From assembly GCA_047967505.1 (NCBI GenBank), contig CM106539.1: 64,000 bases of DNA. One strand, 5' to 3'. Source of the DNA: Dipteris shenzhenensis (lineage: Eukaryota > Polypodiophyta > Polypodiopsida > Gleicheniales). Under the pieces are notes generated by a model, which was given only the letters and a program-made list of their open reading frames with translations, did no database searches and was not told where the DNA came from. The stretch's first letter is position 1. Every line of letters begins with the position of its first letter. Position numbers and translations under genes: made by a program. Positions 11,801 through 21,679 of this stretch are shown one piece after another.

Positions 11801-12112
11801 CCGTTGTGCATTTATGTCACCGACTTGTTAGCTACAGATGCGGTTGGTACACTGCCCACGAATAATAGCTGGATGATAGCTATCCTTATCTACACTAGTT
11901 CATGGCTCAGTTAGTATGCCACCTTAGTTAGTTGAGTTTGGTTTGAGACCCACATATAGGGTTCTTCTATTTTTTTGTACTAGAGTTCTTTTGGCTTTCA
12001 CAATTAAGAAGAGGAAAACTGTTTTCAGCCTTCACCTTTGTGTGTATTCCCCCATTGTGTATGTGAGAAAGCTGCAAGTGAGACTCCTTCCCTCTCTCCC
12101 ACTATCTTCACA
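11761..12112 (+). repeat. Element A 3' LTR
   Basis: Begins TGTTGAGATATCGAGC and ends CTATCTTCACA like the 5' LTR. The sequence after it (CTTAAGGCCC) does not repeat the 5-bp flank on the left. Confidence 0.93.
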
Positions 12113-12476
12113 CTTAAGGCCCTTGCTGCTCAAGGGAGGCCTGCGGTGGCACTCGCAGCGTTCGCCCGCGATGGTGCGCCAGCAGTGCTCGCCCCGCCAG
12201 TGGCAGCACCCGCCCAGCGCCCTTGCTCGTCTCCCCTCCCTACCCCTGTGTGCCCCTCCTCCGCCCCCGCTTGTCTCCCCTCCCTGCCCCTGTGGCCCCC
12301 CCTCCACCCCTGCTCGTCTCCCCTCCCCGCCCCTGCGCCCCCCCCTCTGACCCCATCCCCTCTCCCCTCCCCTCCCCTGCATACCCCTCTTTTGCCCCCG
12401 TCCCCTCCCCTGCACGCCCCCCCCGACGAACCCCCCCCCCTCCGCACCACCATTGGGAAGGCCCCCCCACAGTAAT
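12113..12476. repeat. C-rich minisatellite, units about 35-45 bp
   Basis: A sharply GC-rich, strand-asymmetric block. Units built from TCTCCCCTCCCTGCCCCTG and GCCCCCCC recur about six times from 12228 to 12440. Open frames in all phases give Pro/Arg/Gly-rich peptides, as expected of such composition, and are not credible genes. It abuts element A on the right and has no counterpart in the left flank. Confidence 0.75.
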
Positions 12477-12479
12477 TTA

Positions 12480-12780
12480 AAAAAAAGCTAACCTAACCAC
12501 TAACTTAACCCTAAGTTAGACTAACCCCGCTTAGGTTAGTCGCACCTAGGTTAGGTTAGATTACCTTAGTTAGTTTAGTTAACCTAGGCTAGGTTAGGTT
12601 AGTTGGTTTCATGAACATTAGTTAGGTTAGGTTAGGTTAGTTTAACCTCGGTTAGTTATTGATAGTTAGGTTAGTCTAACTAACATCCAGTTAGTAACTA
12701 ACTATAGTTAGGTCAACCTCCCAGTTATAGTAATTGGGAGGATCTAGGTTAGTTAACGTAACTAGAGTCACTTGGTTCCA
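12480..12780. repeat. GGTTA-type degenerate repeat tract
   Basis: Dense TTAGGTTAGG and its complement CTAACCTAACC interspersed with variants (TTAACC, GGTTAGTC). Both orientations occur within 300 bp and no long uniform run exists, so this is a scrambled minisatellite rather than telomere. Confidence 0.65.
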
Positions 12781-13376
12781 ACCCCTCAGTTGGACTTAAA
12801 GTCCATTCACACCACCCTTAGGACCCCCCCTCCATAAAAAGCAAAATTTACCCCTACTTTAACCCCTCGTATCTCATCCGTTTGGGACCCAAAATGAACC
12901 CCGTTTGAACCAAGATTTTACACACAAAAACACCACGTTATGGGGTATTTTTCTAGTCCATTGCACACCATTTTGGCATCCCTAGCACTCGTTCATTTGT
13001 GCCCCCGTGTGGGCCTCGTTTCGTACAAATTTGCTCATATCTTCACGCCGTGACCTTCGATTAATGATCCGTCTGCACCAGCACAGTTCGCTACACATGT
13101 AGGACAATCTTAGGCACATTATTAACATGACAGTCCCTACACAAACTAACACCACTCTAACCCTCCCAACACTTCATCCACACCTGCACTTGTAGTAGAG
13201 ACACCCTTGGCAAATCTCGCCCAATTTGCATGCAGGTACGTTCTGGCCAATGCCTCCGACTCCAACGCTTGCCACATCTACATACAACTCCATTGCAACC
13301 ACCACCCCCGCCAATCCTCTACCTCGAATCCCCCCTGAAAATTCAATCACTCCCTTTAACTCCTCCACACCCCAAC
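12781..13376 (+). other. Leader region upstream of the gag-protease relic
   Basis: Mostly noncoding and C-rich on the plus strand. Recognisable text such as ATCTCATCCGTTTGGGACCC resembles plant LTR-retrotransposon leaders, but no clear PBS or LTR end could be fixed. It lies directly before the gag ATG at 13377. Confidence 0.35.
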
Positions 13377-14880
13377 ATGGCTGGACGCCATCGCGACAAT
13401 GATGGGGATCTCGACCTTGATGTAGAGGCTGACAATTTATTTAATCGAAGAAATAATAACAATCAAGGCAAACGCCCCTTGGAAAAACTGAAACTTCCCA
13501 AATATAATGGTAGGGGAGATCCAGCCCGATTCCTCCAGCATTTTGATGCCGCATGCCGAGCAGGTGGAGATCAATCCCATGATACCAAGGTGGCTTGGTT
13601 TCCCATGGCCTTAATTGATGAAGCGTCTGAATGGTACCTAGACCTTCTTGTGGAAGAGTGCGCCACATGGGACCTACTTCAAACATAATTCAAACGACGC
13701 TTTTAAATGGAGAGGCTACAAAATGATCCCGCTCTCCAACTAAGCAAGATCGAACAAGGTTGACGAGAAGATGTATGCACGTACCTGGGTAAGATGAAAA
13801 GATTAATCGCCAAATGTGACCCATGCCTAGATGCAAAGTACCTCACGGCATGGTTCATTGCAGGACTACGAAAGAAAATCCGAAAGGATATGAAAAAGAT
13901 AAGCAACTATGAAACATTCAGTGCTGCTCATGCGGCAACCATTGACATCGAGGATGGCATGACTGACAACTAGCAGTGATGACGGCAAATTTAGTACACA
14001 TGATAAGCACTCGAAAAAGGGCAAATCAAAGGCCATTGCCGAAACATCAAATGAATATCGCCTAGAGGCCATGACCATGAAGTTGAAAGAAGACATGATG
14101 CAAGCCATGGAACAAAAACTTCACTTGTCTTAGCCGCAAACTCAGACATATCCACGGCGAGAAAATGTCTGGTGTCCACATTGCATGGCCAATCATACAA
14201 CAAATGAGTGCCCGATCCTAAGAGCCAGGATCACTACACAAGCAAATCCACCGCTAAGGTTGTGGTGCCATATCTGCATCATTGGTGGCCATGATGAGAA
14301 CAGTTGCATCTTCAACATGTGCAACAACCCGCCTCGACCTCAACAATACCAAGCTGCACCCATGCCGGTATACAAGCAATCGGCACTTGCACAAGCACCC
14401 CCAGCTCCGAGGCTAAATCTTGTTCCCATTCGGACACAAGTCCCACAACTACTTAGGAATCCGAATCCATGACCATATCCAAGAGCACCAAATCCAGCTC
14501 CTCAGGCAGCTCCAATACATCAATTACAAGCTGAGGAAGTAGAGTCCCCATTTGAGTATGAAGCAGAGTACCCAGTGTACTATGTAGATGGTGCAGAGGG
14601 TCTAATACCAGTTTATGCAAATCAAGTACGTCCCAACACATATCATGCACCAATCAAGTGCTACGGTTGTGGAGAAAATCACCGGATCACAAAGTGCCCT
14701 CATTGTGGTAGTCTAGCTACTTTCCAACGACTCTGCAGAGATTGTGGCATAGGACATGCATGTATGGATTGTTCCATGAAAAATAAGGTCCCAGAACAAA
14801 CAGAAATTAAGCCTGACGTCCCCATCAGCATCATTGGGGTAGACCATCAAAGTTTGGGTCCGAAAAGTGTAGATCTGTAA
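13377..14880 (+). pseudogene. Ty3-like gag with zinc knuckles, degraded
   Basis: Starting at ATG 13377, the frame includes LEKLKLPKYNGRGDPARFLQ and ASEWYLDLL, hallmarks of the plant Ty3-type retrotransposon gag domain that assembles the particle. Stops occur near 13686, 13704, 13762 and 13972, and a frame change follows. In the next frame (14125-14880) there are Pro/Gln-rich linkers and Cys/His clusters: CPHCMANHTTNECP, CHICIIGGHDENSC and CYGCGENHRITKCPHC with further CxxC pairs. These are nucleic-acid-binding knuckles of unusual number. Sequence from 14881 resumes in another phase. The gene is inactive. Confidence 0.75.
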
Positions 14881-14919
14881 ATGTAATTACATGCCAACAG
14901 AAAGAGGCCACCAAGGACC

Positions 14920-15900
14920 CTAACATTCCAATCCAACCAAAGCGACTTCTGAAAAAGAAAGCACAAGTGCCTCCACCTCCGCCAAGCAATGAGCAGCCAA
15001 GCTCATCCACATCAACTCCTGAGCCTCAAATAAAAGAAGCTCCATACCCAAATGCAGAGGTGGAGAAGGCTCGTTTTCAGGCACTTCAACAATGGGTACA
15101 AAAGGAACAAGCTCAATTTGAGGTTGAGAAACAAACTCAATTTGAGGGTGAGAAACAAGCTCAAGACCCAATCCATGACTTGGCTCCACAAAGTATTGAT
15201 ACTATACTCGAGCCTTTGTTCCAACAATAGACTCCACAACATAATGTACCGCCACGTCCACTTGAAGGAGCCACACTCTCTAGCATCCTGAGTTGCCCTG
15301 TGTCAATTCCCATCGAAATCCTCCTATGGAATTGTCCCAATATCTAGGAGAGTTTCAAAGGATGGATTGAACTCTCAAATCCCCCTCCACCTATGAACGG
15401 CATCGAAGATATCCCTGTGCAATTGGGTGAGAGAGATGACATACGCAACATTACTGTGCCTTTAATCTACAAGCATATAATGAAGTCCAAGCCATAGTGG
15501 ATGGTGGAGTAGGTGTAAATGTCCTATCAAAGGAGCTCTACAAAGAATGGGGTCTCCCACCAATGCAAAAGGCTAATTTCAGCATACGCCTTGCCGATGA
15601 TTCCCAGATCACAGGAGTCCACTTTTCCCTTCAATTCACAAGCTTGGATCTCCCCAAAAAATCCTATCAAATCTTACTGGGCTGTCCTTGGTTACGGGAA
15701 GCATCAGTTCTCCATGATTGGGGAATTGATAGACTGAAAATCCAGAATCGTGACACCGCAGTCAGGGTGAATGTGGGGACAGGATCTATTAAACCAATTG
15801 TGCCTAGGGCATTGGATGACACATCTTCAATGACAATCTCAAGCAAATCAGCTCCCTTGCCATAGCATGCCATAGCAGGTGACTCACAAAGCAATGTCAA
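14920..15900 (+). pseudogene. Retroviral-type aspartic protease region of the gag-pro relic
   Basis: The frame from 14967 holds a Pro/Ser linker and a Gln/Glu-rich helical segment with short repeats (KQTQFEGEKQAQ). After a frame change, 15497-15862 encodes a gag-asp protease-like fold: active-site-like VDGGVGVNVLS, then a hydrophobic flap region and LLGCPWLREA, which matches the ILGRPWL motif of plant retropepsin-like domains. The usual catalytic D-T/S-G is D-G-G here. No reverse transcriptase or integrase follows before the right-hand repeat at 17629, so the element looks non-autonomous or internally deleted. Confidence 0.65.
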
Positions 15901-16027
15901 TAACTAGATACAAACATTGGCAACCATCGACAACTGCCATTGATTAGACCCCATCTTCTCACAGATAGATGCTAAGGCACTACAGGTAGATCTTCCACTC
16001 ACACATGAAGGACCAATCGATCTAGAG

Positions 16028-16500
16028 ATGCCATTCTTTATGGCTGATGAACCTGAAGAAGGTACCCATACCAATGATGACTCAGATTTTCCTTGGGACC
16101 TTGAAAGAGAGGCTGAGAATGCTGAAATTGAAGGTCAAATCTTTGATAATGACTTAGCCATTCTGCATGCCCTAATGGCAGTTGAGCTCCCAAAAGTTGT
16201 ACCTCCAAGGTTGAATAACAGCAGAAGATCCCGCAAGAAAGTTGAAGGAGGAAATCGCAGAAAAGCCAAGGCTGAACACTTCAATGAATTCAAATGAGTC
16301 CAAACAAGGATTGTCGAATTGTACCTTGCAAAGCTAGCTCCCTCAAAATCAGAACCAACGCCTCTTGAATGGTCCCTTGAGGGACTGGAAGAAGTATGCG
16401 CAGCAAATGAACCCTTACTGGGAAACACCTTACCAATGGAAAAGTTACCCACAGTTCCCAGCATAAGAAGTTTAGAAAGTATAAGCCACATGTGCATATG
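16028..16500 (+). pseudogene. Acidic tail of the gag-protease relic
   Basis: Two open pieces (16028-16297 and 16319-16501) encode acidic and Lys-rich sequence without a recognised domain (for example DDSDFPWDLEREAEN). They follow the protease in plus orientation and probably formed the linker region after it. A run of A at about 16530 and loss of coding character come next. Confidence 0.35.
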
Positions 16501-16529
16501 AAGATCGATCAAGAGAATTCACTCCAAAA

Positions 16530-17628
16530 AAAAAAAAAGAGAAAGAAAGAAGAAAACTATGCCACCCCGTACACATGGCACATGTCAGGCTAGTTCAACA
16601 CCATCAAAGGCTGATCTTCAAGAAGTGCTGGAGTACTTCAAGAATTACATAAGTGGCAATGTCCCCATAGCAATGTCAAGACCACTAAAAGAATCTGAAG
16701 TTCAAGCTGTGCTGCTAGAAACATTGGATGGAGTCCAATTCAACACAACAATAAACGGGAGCTGGACTAAAGCGCTACTACATCAACACACAAGCCATCC
16801 TTGACAAAAATGAAGTTTTGGGAACCCCAACTCTTCAATAGTTTGCACTAGATTGTTACATGTGCACTCACTAGCATATGCATGTTTTTGCACATATAGT
16901 TTGCACTAGATTGTTACATGCACAGTCACTAGCATATGCACATTTTTGCACATTTAGGAAGACCTAATCAATTTCGTATTAGGGATGATTGAGTCTTAGT
17001 TTCCCTATTAAATCCCACCAATAAGCATATAGTTAGACACATCCCATGCACTCACACAATTTTGCATAGGTACATAATAAATTGCATCAATAATAGTATC
17101 ACACACTTTCATTCCATACTCTCAAAGTATGCAATGAATTCACAAGCAGGACAAGAAGCTATGCCAAAACTCAAGATGAATTGGCAAAAGAGTCTGCAGC
17201 CTTAGCAACGAGACCCCCACCAAACATCATAGCCGTCTCCTATATGCAAAAATATCAGACTTGCATACAAACTTATCTACAAGCTCAATGATACAAGTGC
17301 AATCGCATCCAACATGTATGCAAGATAGTAGGAAATGCCAGCCTCAACAACGAGACCGCTACCAAACCTCTTCCCAAGAAGATTCGATGGAAGGATACGC
17401 AACCTTAGCAACGGGATCCCCTATGAAATTCACAGCCGTTTACCCCTCCTTAAGAGGAGGTAAGCTTCCTGCCTACAGACCACAAATTGTATGGTGGAAA
17501 AGCATTACAAAAGGAATGATTCGCATGCCACAAGCTCAGCAACCATTAGATTACGCACATGGCATCCCAACTCTGAAATCAAAATCAGCCATAACCCGAG
17601 GACGGGTAATAAAATGGATCTGGGAGTA
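16530..17628. other. Noncoding tail with short internal duplications
   Basis: No domain is recognisable. Two adjacent copies of AGTTTGCACTAGATTGTTACATG followed by CACTAGCATATGCA lie at 16839-16880 and 16899-16945. Three copies of a motif near CCTTAGCAACGAGACC lie at about 17200, 17345 and 17400. The last bases, GGATCTGGGAGTA (17616-17628), are purine-rich and abut the TG of the right terminal repeat, as a PPT would. Confidence 0.4.
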
Positions 17629-17766
17629 TGTTGACTCTGTGCTAACATGGACTTAGGTAGAACATAATGTGTGTGTAGAGTAGTGGCAAAGCTCCGCTTG
17701 TACTTGCATAAGGCTAGAAATAATCCCTCTTAGAAATCCAACTTGCATGTTCTACATGCAAGTTCT

Positions 17767-18055
17767 TGTTGGGATATCTCAAGGTGTATGCCTCAGGCAC
17801 ACCTTATGTTTCTATGTGTGAGTGCTAGAGGCACAGTTAGGTGCCCACAAGCACAGTTAGGTGGTGGAAAAGCCACATAGGATGATTGAGTGAATCTAGG
17901 AGCAGATTGAGGAGATGATTGTGGAGCTTTGAGGTCATCAGTGATGTCAGTGACCTTGTATGAGGTGCCTACTTAAGGACCTCTTTCTTCTTCATTCTAT
18001 ATGCAAGTATTCTGATTTTGTGTCCACTCTACTCTTTCCTTTCAGTGTTCCAACA
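17767..18055 (+). repeat. TR-GAG-1 5' LTR
   Basis: Begins TGTTGGGATATCTC and ends GTGTTCCAACA; 289 bp. Contains the short direct repeat GCACAGTTAGGTG twice. The only difference from the 3' LTR that I see is AGGAGCAGATT here against AGGAGTAGATT. Confidence 0.95.
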
Positions 18056-18068
18056 TGGTATCAGAGCC
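18056..18068 (+). other. TR-GAG-1 primer-binding site
   Basis: TGGTATCAGAGCC abuts the LTR and is the canonical complement of the plant initiator tRNA-Met 3' end. Confidence 0.92.
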
Positions 18069-18911
18069 ATTTGATCCCCCTTGAGCCCATTTCTGCCACA
18101 TCATCATCTTCTTCCTCTTCTTCTTCTTCACCATCTCTCCCTCTTCTTCCAAAAATTTGCTTGAGCTTGTTCTCCTCCAATTCTCACCCATTTCCCATGC
18201 CCTTCCAGCTGAAGATCCACCTAGTTGGGGCGAACTCCTGGCTGCAAGGAATCGACGAATCATTGCGTCTGCTTGTCGCCATTACAGGAAGATCGTCGAA
18301 GTTCTCTACTGCGATTTCTCTGCGCCTGCTCTGTCTTTGTCTAATTCCTTCCAGGTCAAGCTTCTCCATACCTAGAGCTACCTTGTGCTGAAATCTGAGC
18401 AGCAATGGCTGCATATTGAAGGAGAAAACAGAGAAAAACCAGTCGACTTTGTTCAAGAAGGTGAAGGCGACCTGACGCATATTTTTGCCTCTTCTTCCTA
18501 GAGGATCTACTGTGGTATACCAGCTTTCTTTTGCCTTAGAAAGCCCCCTTTCTTTTGCTTTGAAGAGTGTGATATGAGCCCTCCAAGTTCAGCTCTCTAG
18601 TTTTGATAGTTTTGACATACTTTTGAAAATGATGCTACATAAAATGCTACTCTAGCATTTCTGGTCTTTTGAAGTTTTCAATTACTTCACTACAAGTGTT
18701 GCTTCAGTTTTGTTTTGACTTGCTAGACCTGGTTGTGATTGGAAAGTGTTTATTTCATCCACTTCTATGAAGCATGCAAAAAGTAGCATCATTGTTTGAA
18801 AACTAGTCACTACTATTTGCTACATCAAGTGCCTATACTTTGGAAGTATTTCAGTTCTTTTTGCCTTGTAAGAGAGATAGACACTGCCCAATATCTGGGT
18901 TAGACCCTCTC
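18069..18911 (+). other. TR-GAG-1 leader
   Basis: Noncoding leader of about 840 bp between PBS and gag ATG, with a (TCT)n tract at 18108-18130. Its start matches, in inverted orientation, the leader of TR-GAG-2 near 41600-41680. Long leaders with packaging signals are usual for non-autonomous LTR elements; no specific signal can be identified. Confidence 0.6.
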
Positions 18912-19742
18912 ATGGCTACCTTATATAATCTTGAGAAGTTCAATAGAAAGGGCTTCCATACATGGCAAATGAAGGTAAAATTTGCATTGATGCGGGAGAA
19001 CTTATGGGGACTTGTCAAACCTACTCCTACCGCTTCTTCTACGGCCTCCAATGCTGGACAATCTTCAACTCCGACACAACCGGCAAGGGATCCAGCAAGA
19101 GAAGAAAAAGCATATGGTATAATTGCTTTAGCTTTGGGTGATGATTACATACATCATATCTCTGACTTGGAGTCTCCATCGGAAGCATGGCAGAAGCTAG
19201 ACTTGATCTTTGGTGCAAGCTCTCACATATCTAAACTATCACTTAAAATCTCTTTCTTTGAATTAAAGATGGCAAGTGATACTACTTTAGCTGCTCATAT
19301 CAACTATATGCGGAGTCTCATGACTCAGTTAGCTTCTATCAACTCTCCTATCACCCCTGATGATGCTATGGCAGTGTTACTTAAGAGTATGCCTGAAAGT
19401 TTTGATCACATTGTAAGCACTTTGAAGAATCTTCCCAATCCTAACCTTGAAGGCATTATCTCAGCTCTCCAAAAAGAAGAAAGACATATGGAGCTAAGGA
19501 AAGGCAATGACACTGCTTATGTTATGAAATTCTAGAAGGGCAAGTATTCTCCTTGCAATCACTGTGGAAAGACAAATCACCTTTCAAAGGACTGCTTCAA
19601 AGTTAATCCATGCAAGCACTGTGGCAAAAACAACCATAGTGAGAATTTTTGCAAAGCCAAAGCAAAGACAGAGAATGCAAATCTACTTACAGTGAATGAG
19701 CCTCCACAAGATGAGGCATCCTTTGAAGATTATGCATTTTAA
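18912..19742 (+). pseudogene. TR-GAG-1 gag, one in-frame stop
   Basis: I chose ATG 18912 because TR-GAG-2 starts at the equivalent Met (MATLYN here, MATFLN there). The frame covers a DUF4219/UBN2-type gag core with FHTWQMKVKFALM, SPSEAWQKLD and MRSLMTQLASINSP. A single TAG at 19533 precedes two CCHC knuckles, CNHCGKTNHLSKDC and CKHCGKNNHSENFC, and the frame ends at TAA 19740. Gag would package element RNA. With one stop this copy makes at most a knuckle-less protein, unless the stop is read through. Confidence 0.9.
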
Positions 19743-20104
19743 ATCATCTCTATGTATGCTCCAGATCTCTTTTTATGTCAAGGTACTCAGCCTGGATAGT
19801 CCTCCAAAATGAATGAAAATAAACTATTGTGTTGTGTGTGTTTTGTAAACACCTCTGGTCACCTTATGATGTAGGCCATGTGTATGTTTTTGTTCCATGG
19901 TACCTCCTACAGACATTGTGTGCATGTACATGTAGGGGAGATAACCATTGGAAGGTCTGTTTGTATCCCTTTCTGTTTACCTTACACCCAAGGGAACCCT
20001 TGCTAGCATGAGAACCTAGCCATAGATTTATCCTTGACCACCATGAGATGGCATGAGAAACTATGAGACTAGATGTATCCTTGACATAGCCTGAGGCATT
20101 TCCT

Positions 20105-20116
20105 TGAGGGGGGGTT
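20105..20116 (+). other. TR-GAG-1 polypurine tract
   Basis: TGAGGGGGGGTT immediately precedes the 3' LTR. Confidence 0.8.
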
Positions 20117-20405
20117 TGTTGGGATATCTCAAGGTGTATGCCTCAGGCACACCTTATGTTTCTATGTGTGAGTGCTAGAGGCACAGTTAGGTGCCCACAA
20201 GCACAGTTAGGTGGTGGAAAAGCCACATAGGATGATTGAGTGAATCTAGGAGTAGATTGAGGAGATGATTGTGGAGCTTTGAGGTCATCAGTGATGTCAG
20301 TGACCTTGTATGAGGTGCCTACTTAAGGACCTCTTTCTTCTTCATTCTATATGCAAGTATTCTGATTTTGTGTCCACTCTACTCTTTCCTTTCAGTGTTC
20401 CAACA
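20117..20405 (+). repeat. TR-GAG-1 3' LTR
   Basis: 289 bp, TGTTGGGATATCTC…GTTCCAACA, followed by the target duplication GTTCT. Confidence 0.95.
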
Positions 20406-20780
20406 GTTCTACATACAGCTTCTACATGCAAGTTCTACATGCGAGTTGTACGTGTAAGTTCTACATACAACTTCTACATGCAAGTTCTACGTGTGAGTTG
20501 TACATGTAAGTTCTACATACGACTTCTACATACAACTCCTACATGCAAGTTGTACATGCAAGTTCTACATATGACTTCTACATACGACTTCTACATGCAA
20601 CTCCTACATGCGACTTGTACATGCAAGTTCTACATGCAACTCCTACATGCGACTTTTACATGCAAGTTCTACATGCAACTCCTACATGTGACTTGTACAT
20701 GCAAGTTCTACATGCAACTCCTACATATGACTTGTACATGCAAGTTCTACATGCGAGTTCTACATGCAAGTTCTACATGT
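20406..20780 (+). repeat. Minisatellite of TTCTACATGCAAG-type units, right copy
   Basis: The same imperfect 12-bp units and TTCTACAT/TTGTACAT alternation as 6093-6499. It continues the short array at 17745-17766 that TR-GAG-1 split. Confidence 0.9.
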
Positions 20781-20989
20781 AGAGAGAGAATGTGTTACAC
20801 TTCCTACATGCAAAGAGAGAAGCTCTCCAACTTGTATAAGTACCCCATAATGGAATGAAGCCCACACTCTATGGGGCATTGTGTTGAGCTCTACTTTGGT
20901 ATCCCAAGCAATTGTCTCAAGTATCCATGCTTTCTTGCACTCCATGTCCAAAAGCATGTCCTAACCTTGCAACCCCTCCTCTTCTCTCC

Positions 20990-21370
20990 TCCAACCTTGC
21001 AACCCAATCCTCTCCCTCTCCTCCTCCCTCTTCCTCCTCCTCCTCCCTTCTCCTCCTCCTCCTCTCTCCTCCTCCCTCCTCCTCCTCCTCCTCCTCCTCC
21101 CTCCTCTCTCTTCTTTACCCCATGCTCTTACACCTTCTTCCTCTCCCACTCCTATGCTCCCCCTAAACCCTTTGTTCCTCAACCCTTAAACTCTATGATC
21201 TATGAGGGAGATGAGTTCTCCACCATGTACTCTACCCTGAACCCTGGAACTCCTTCTAAACCTTGGAACTCCTTATAACCCTGGAACTCCTTCTAAACCC
21301 TAGAACTCCTTCTAAACCGTGGAACTCCTTCTAAACCCTGAAACTCCTTCTAAACCTTGGAACTTCCTTT
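20990..21370 (+). repeat. CTC-rich microsatellite and 20-bp minisatellite
   Basis: 20990-21115 is nearly pure pyrimidine, mainly CTC/CCT triplets. 21228-21370 holds about seven units of roughly 20 bp of the form AACCCTGGAACTCCTTCTAA. No gene is evident; Ser/Pro and Leu open frames are composition artefacts. Confidence 0.8.
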
Positions 21371-21679
21371 TACACATGCATGTACTATGTTTGCTTACCA
21401 CACTTAAGCTTATGTCTCTCAAGGGAACACGACTCGAGGTCCTAAGCTACACGCTACAAATGACAACCCCAATATAGCTGTAGGTGACAAAAAACGTCGG
21501 AACCCTACATTCTGAGAATACCCTACTCTTCCTACAATAACCATGGGAAAGAGCCAACACATGTGTGTAGCAACAATCCTTGGGAGCCTCCTTCAAATCA
21601 CAACACATCGAGAAGGCACAACAAGATGTGATTGAAGCTATTTGTCGCATGGGCTAGCATGGTTCAAAGCTCTGTTGGA

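Larger units (their letters stand above)
6500..12112 (+). mobile_element. Ty1/copia retrotransposon A, 5.6 kb, inactive
   Basis: Two direct LTRs (353 and 352 bp, about 95% identical by eye), a PBS immediately after the left LTR, a PPT immediately before the right LTR, and one gag-pro-int-RT-RNaseH reading frame between them establish a full-length copia element. Stops and two frameshifts kill the polyprotein. No target-site duplication is visible: CTACA lies before the element and CTTAA after it. The left flank is minisatellite but the right flank is unrelated C-rich sequence, so the locus was rearranged after or during insertion. Confidence 0.93.
17767..20405 (+). mobile_element. TR-GAG-1: complete gag-only LTR retrotransposon, 2.64 kb
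   Basis: Two 289-bp LTRs differ at one visible position. The element has a PBS, a PPT and a perfect 5-bp target duplication, GTTCT at 17762-17766 and 20406-20410. The interior encodes only a copia-type gag; no protease, integrase or reverse transcriptase is present and there is no room for them. This is the architecture described for plant terminal-repeat retrotransposons with GAG domain (TR-GAG). Near-identical LTRs mean a recent insertion, so the machinery that moved it was active recently and supplied in trans. Confidence 0.93.
17629..20800 (+). repeat. Terminal-repeat candidate, right copy (split by TR-GAG-1)
   Basis: 17629-17766 matches 5983-6120, and the minisatellite resumes at 20406 after TR-GAG-1. 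Beyond the array the right copy continues with unique sequence containing TGTATAAGTACCCC near 20835, a plausible TATA element. The true right end cannot be set because the left copy is truncated by element A. Confidence 0.55.

Noticed and set aside
12032-12480. Overlapping 100-145-codon ORFs on both strands
   Set aside because: Composition effect of the C-rich minisatellite; no start context, domain or conservation.
12480-12780. Telomere or interstitial telomeric repeat
   Set aside because: The motif is TTAGG-like rather than TTTAGGG, occurs in both orientations, and has no long uniform run.
5983-17766. Simple segmental duplication explaining the two minisatellite loci
   Set aside because: Homology begins abruptly at the same TG in both copies and flanks are unrelated, which fits terminal repeats of an element better. 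Duplication is not formally excluded because the right end is unresolved.
21009-21183. Ser/Leu-rich or Arg/Glu-rich small proteins
   Set aside because: Translation of a CTC/GAG microsatellite.
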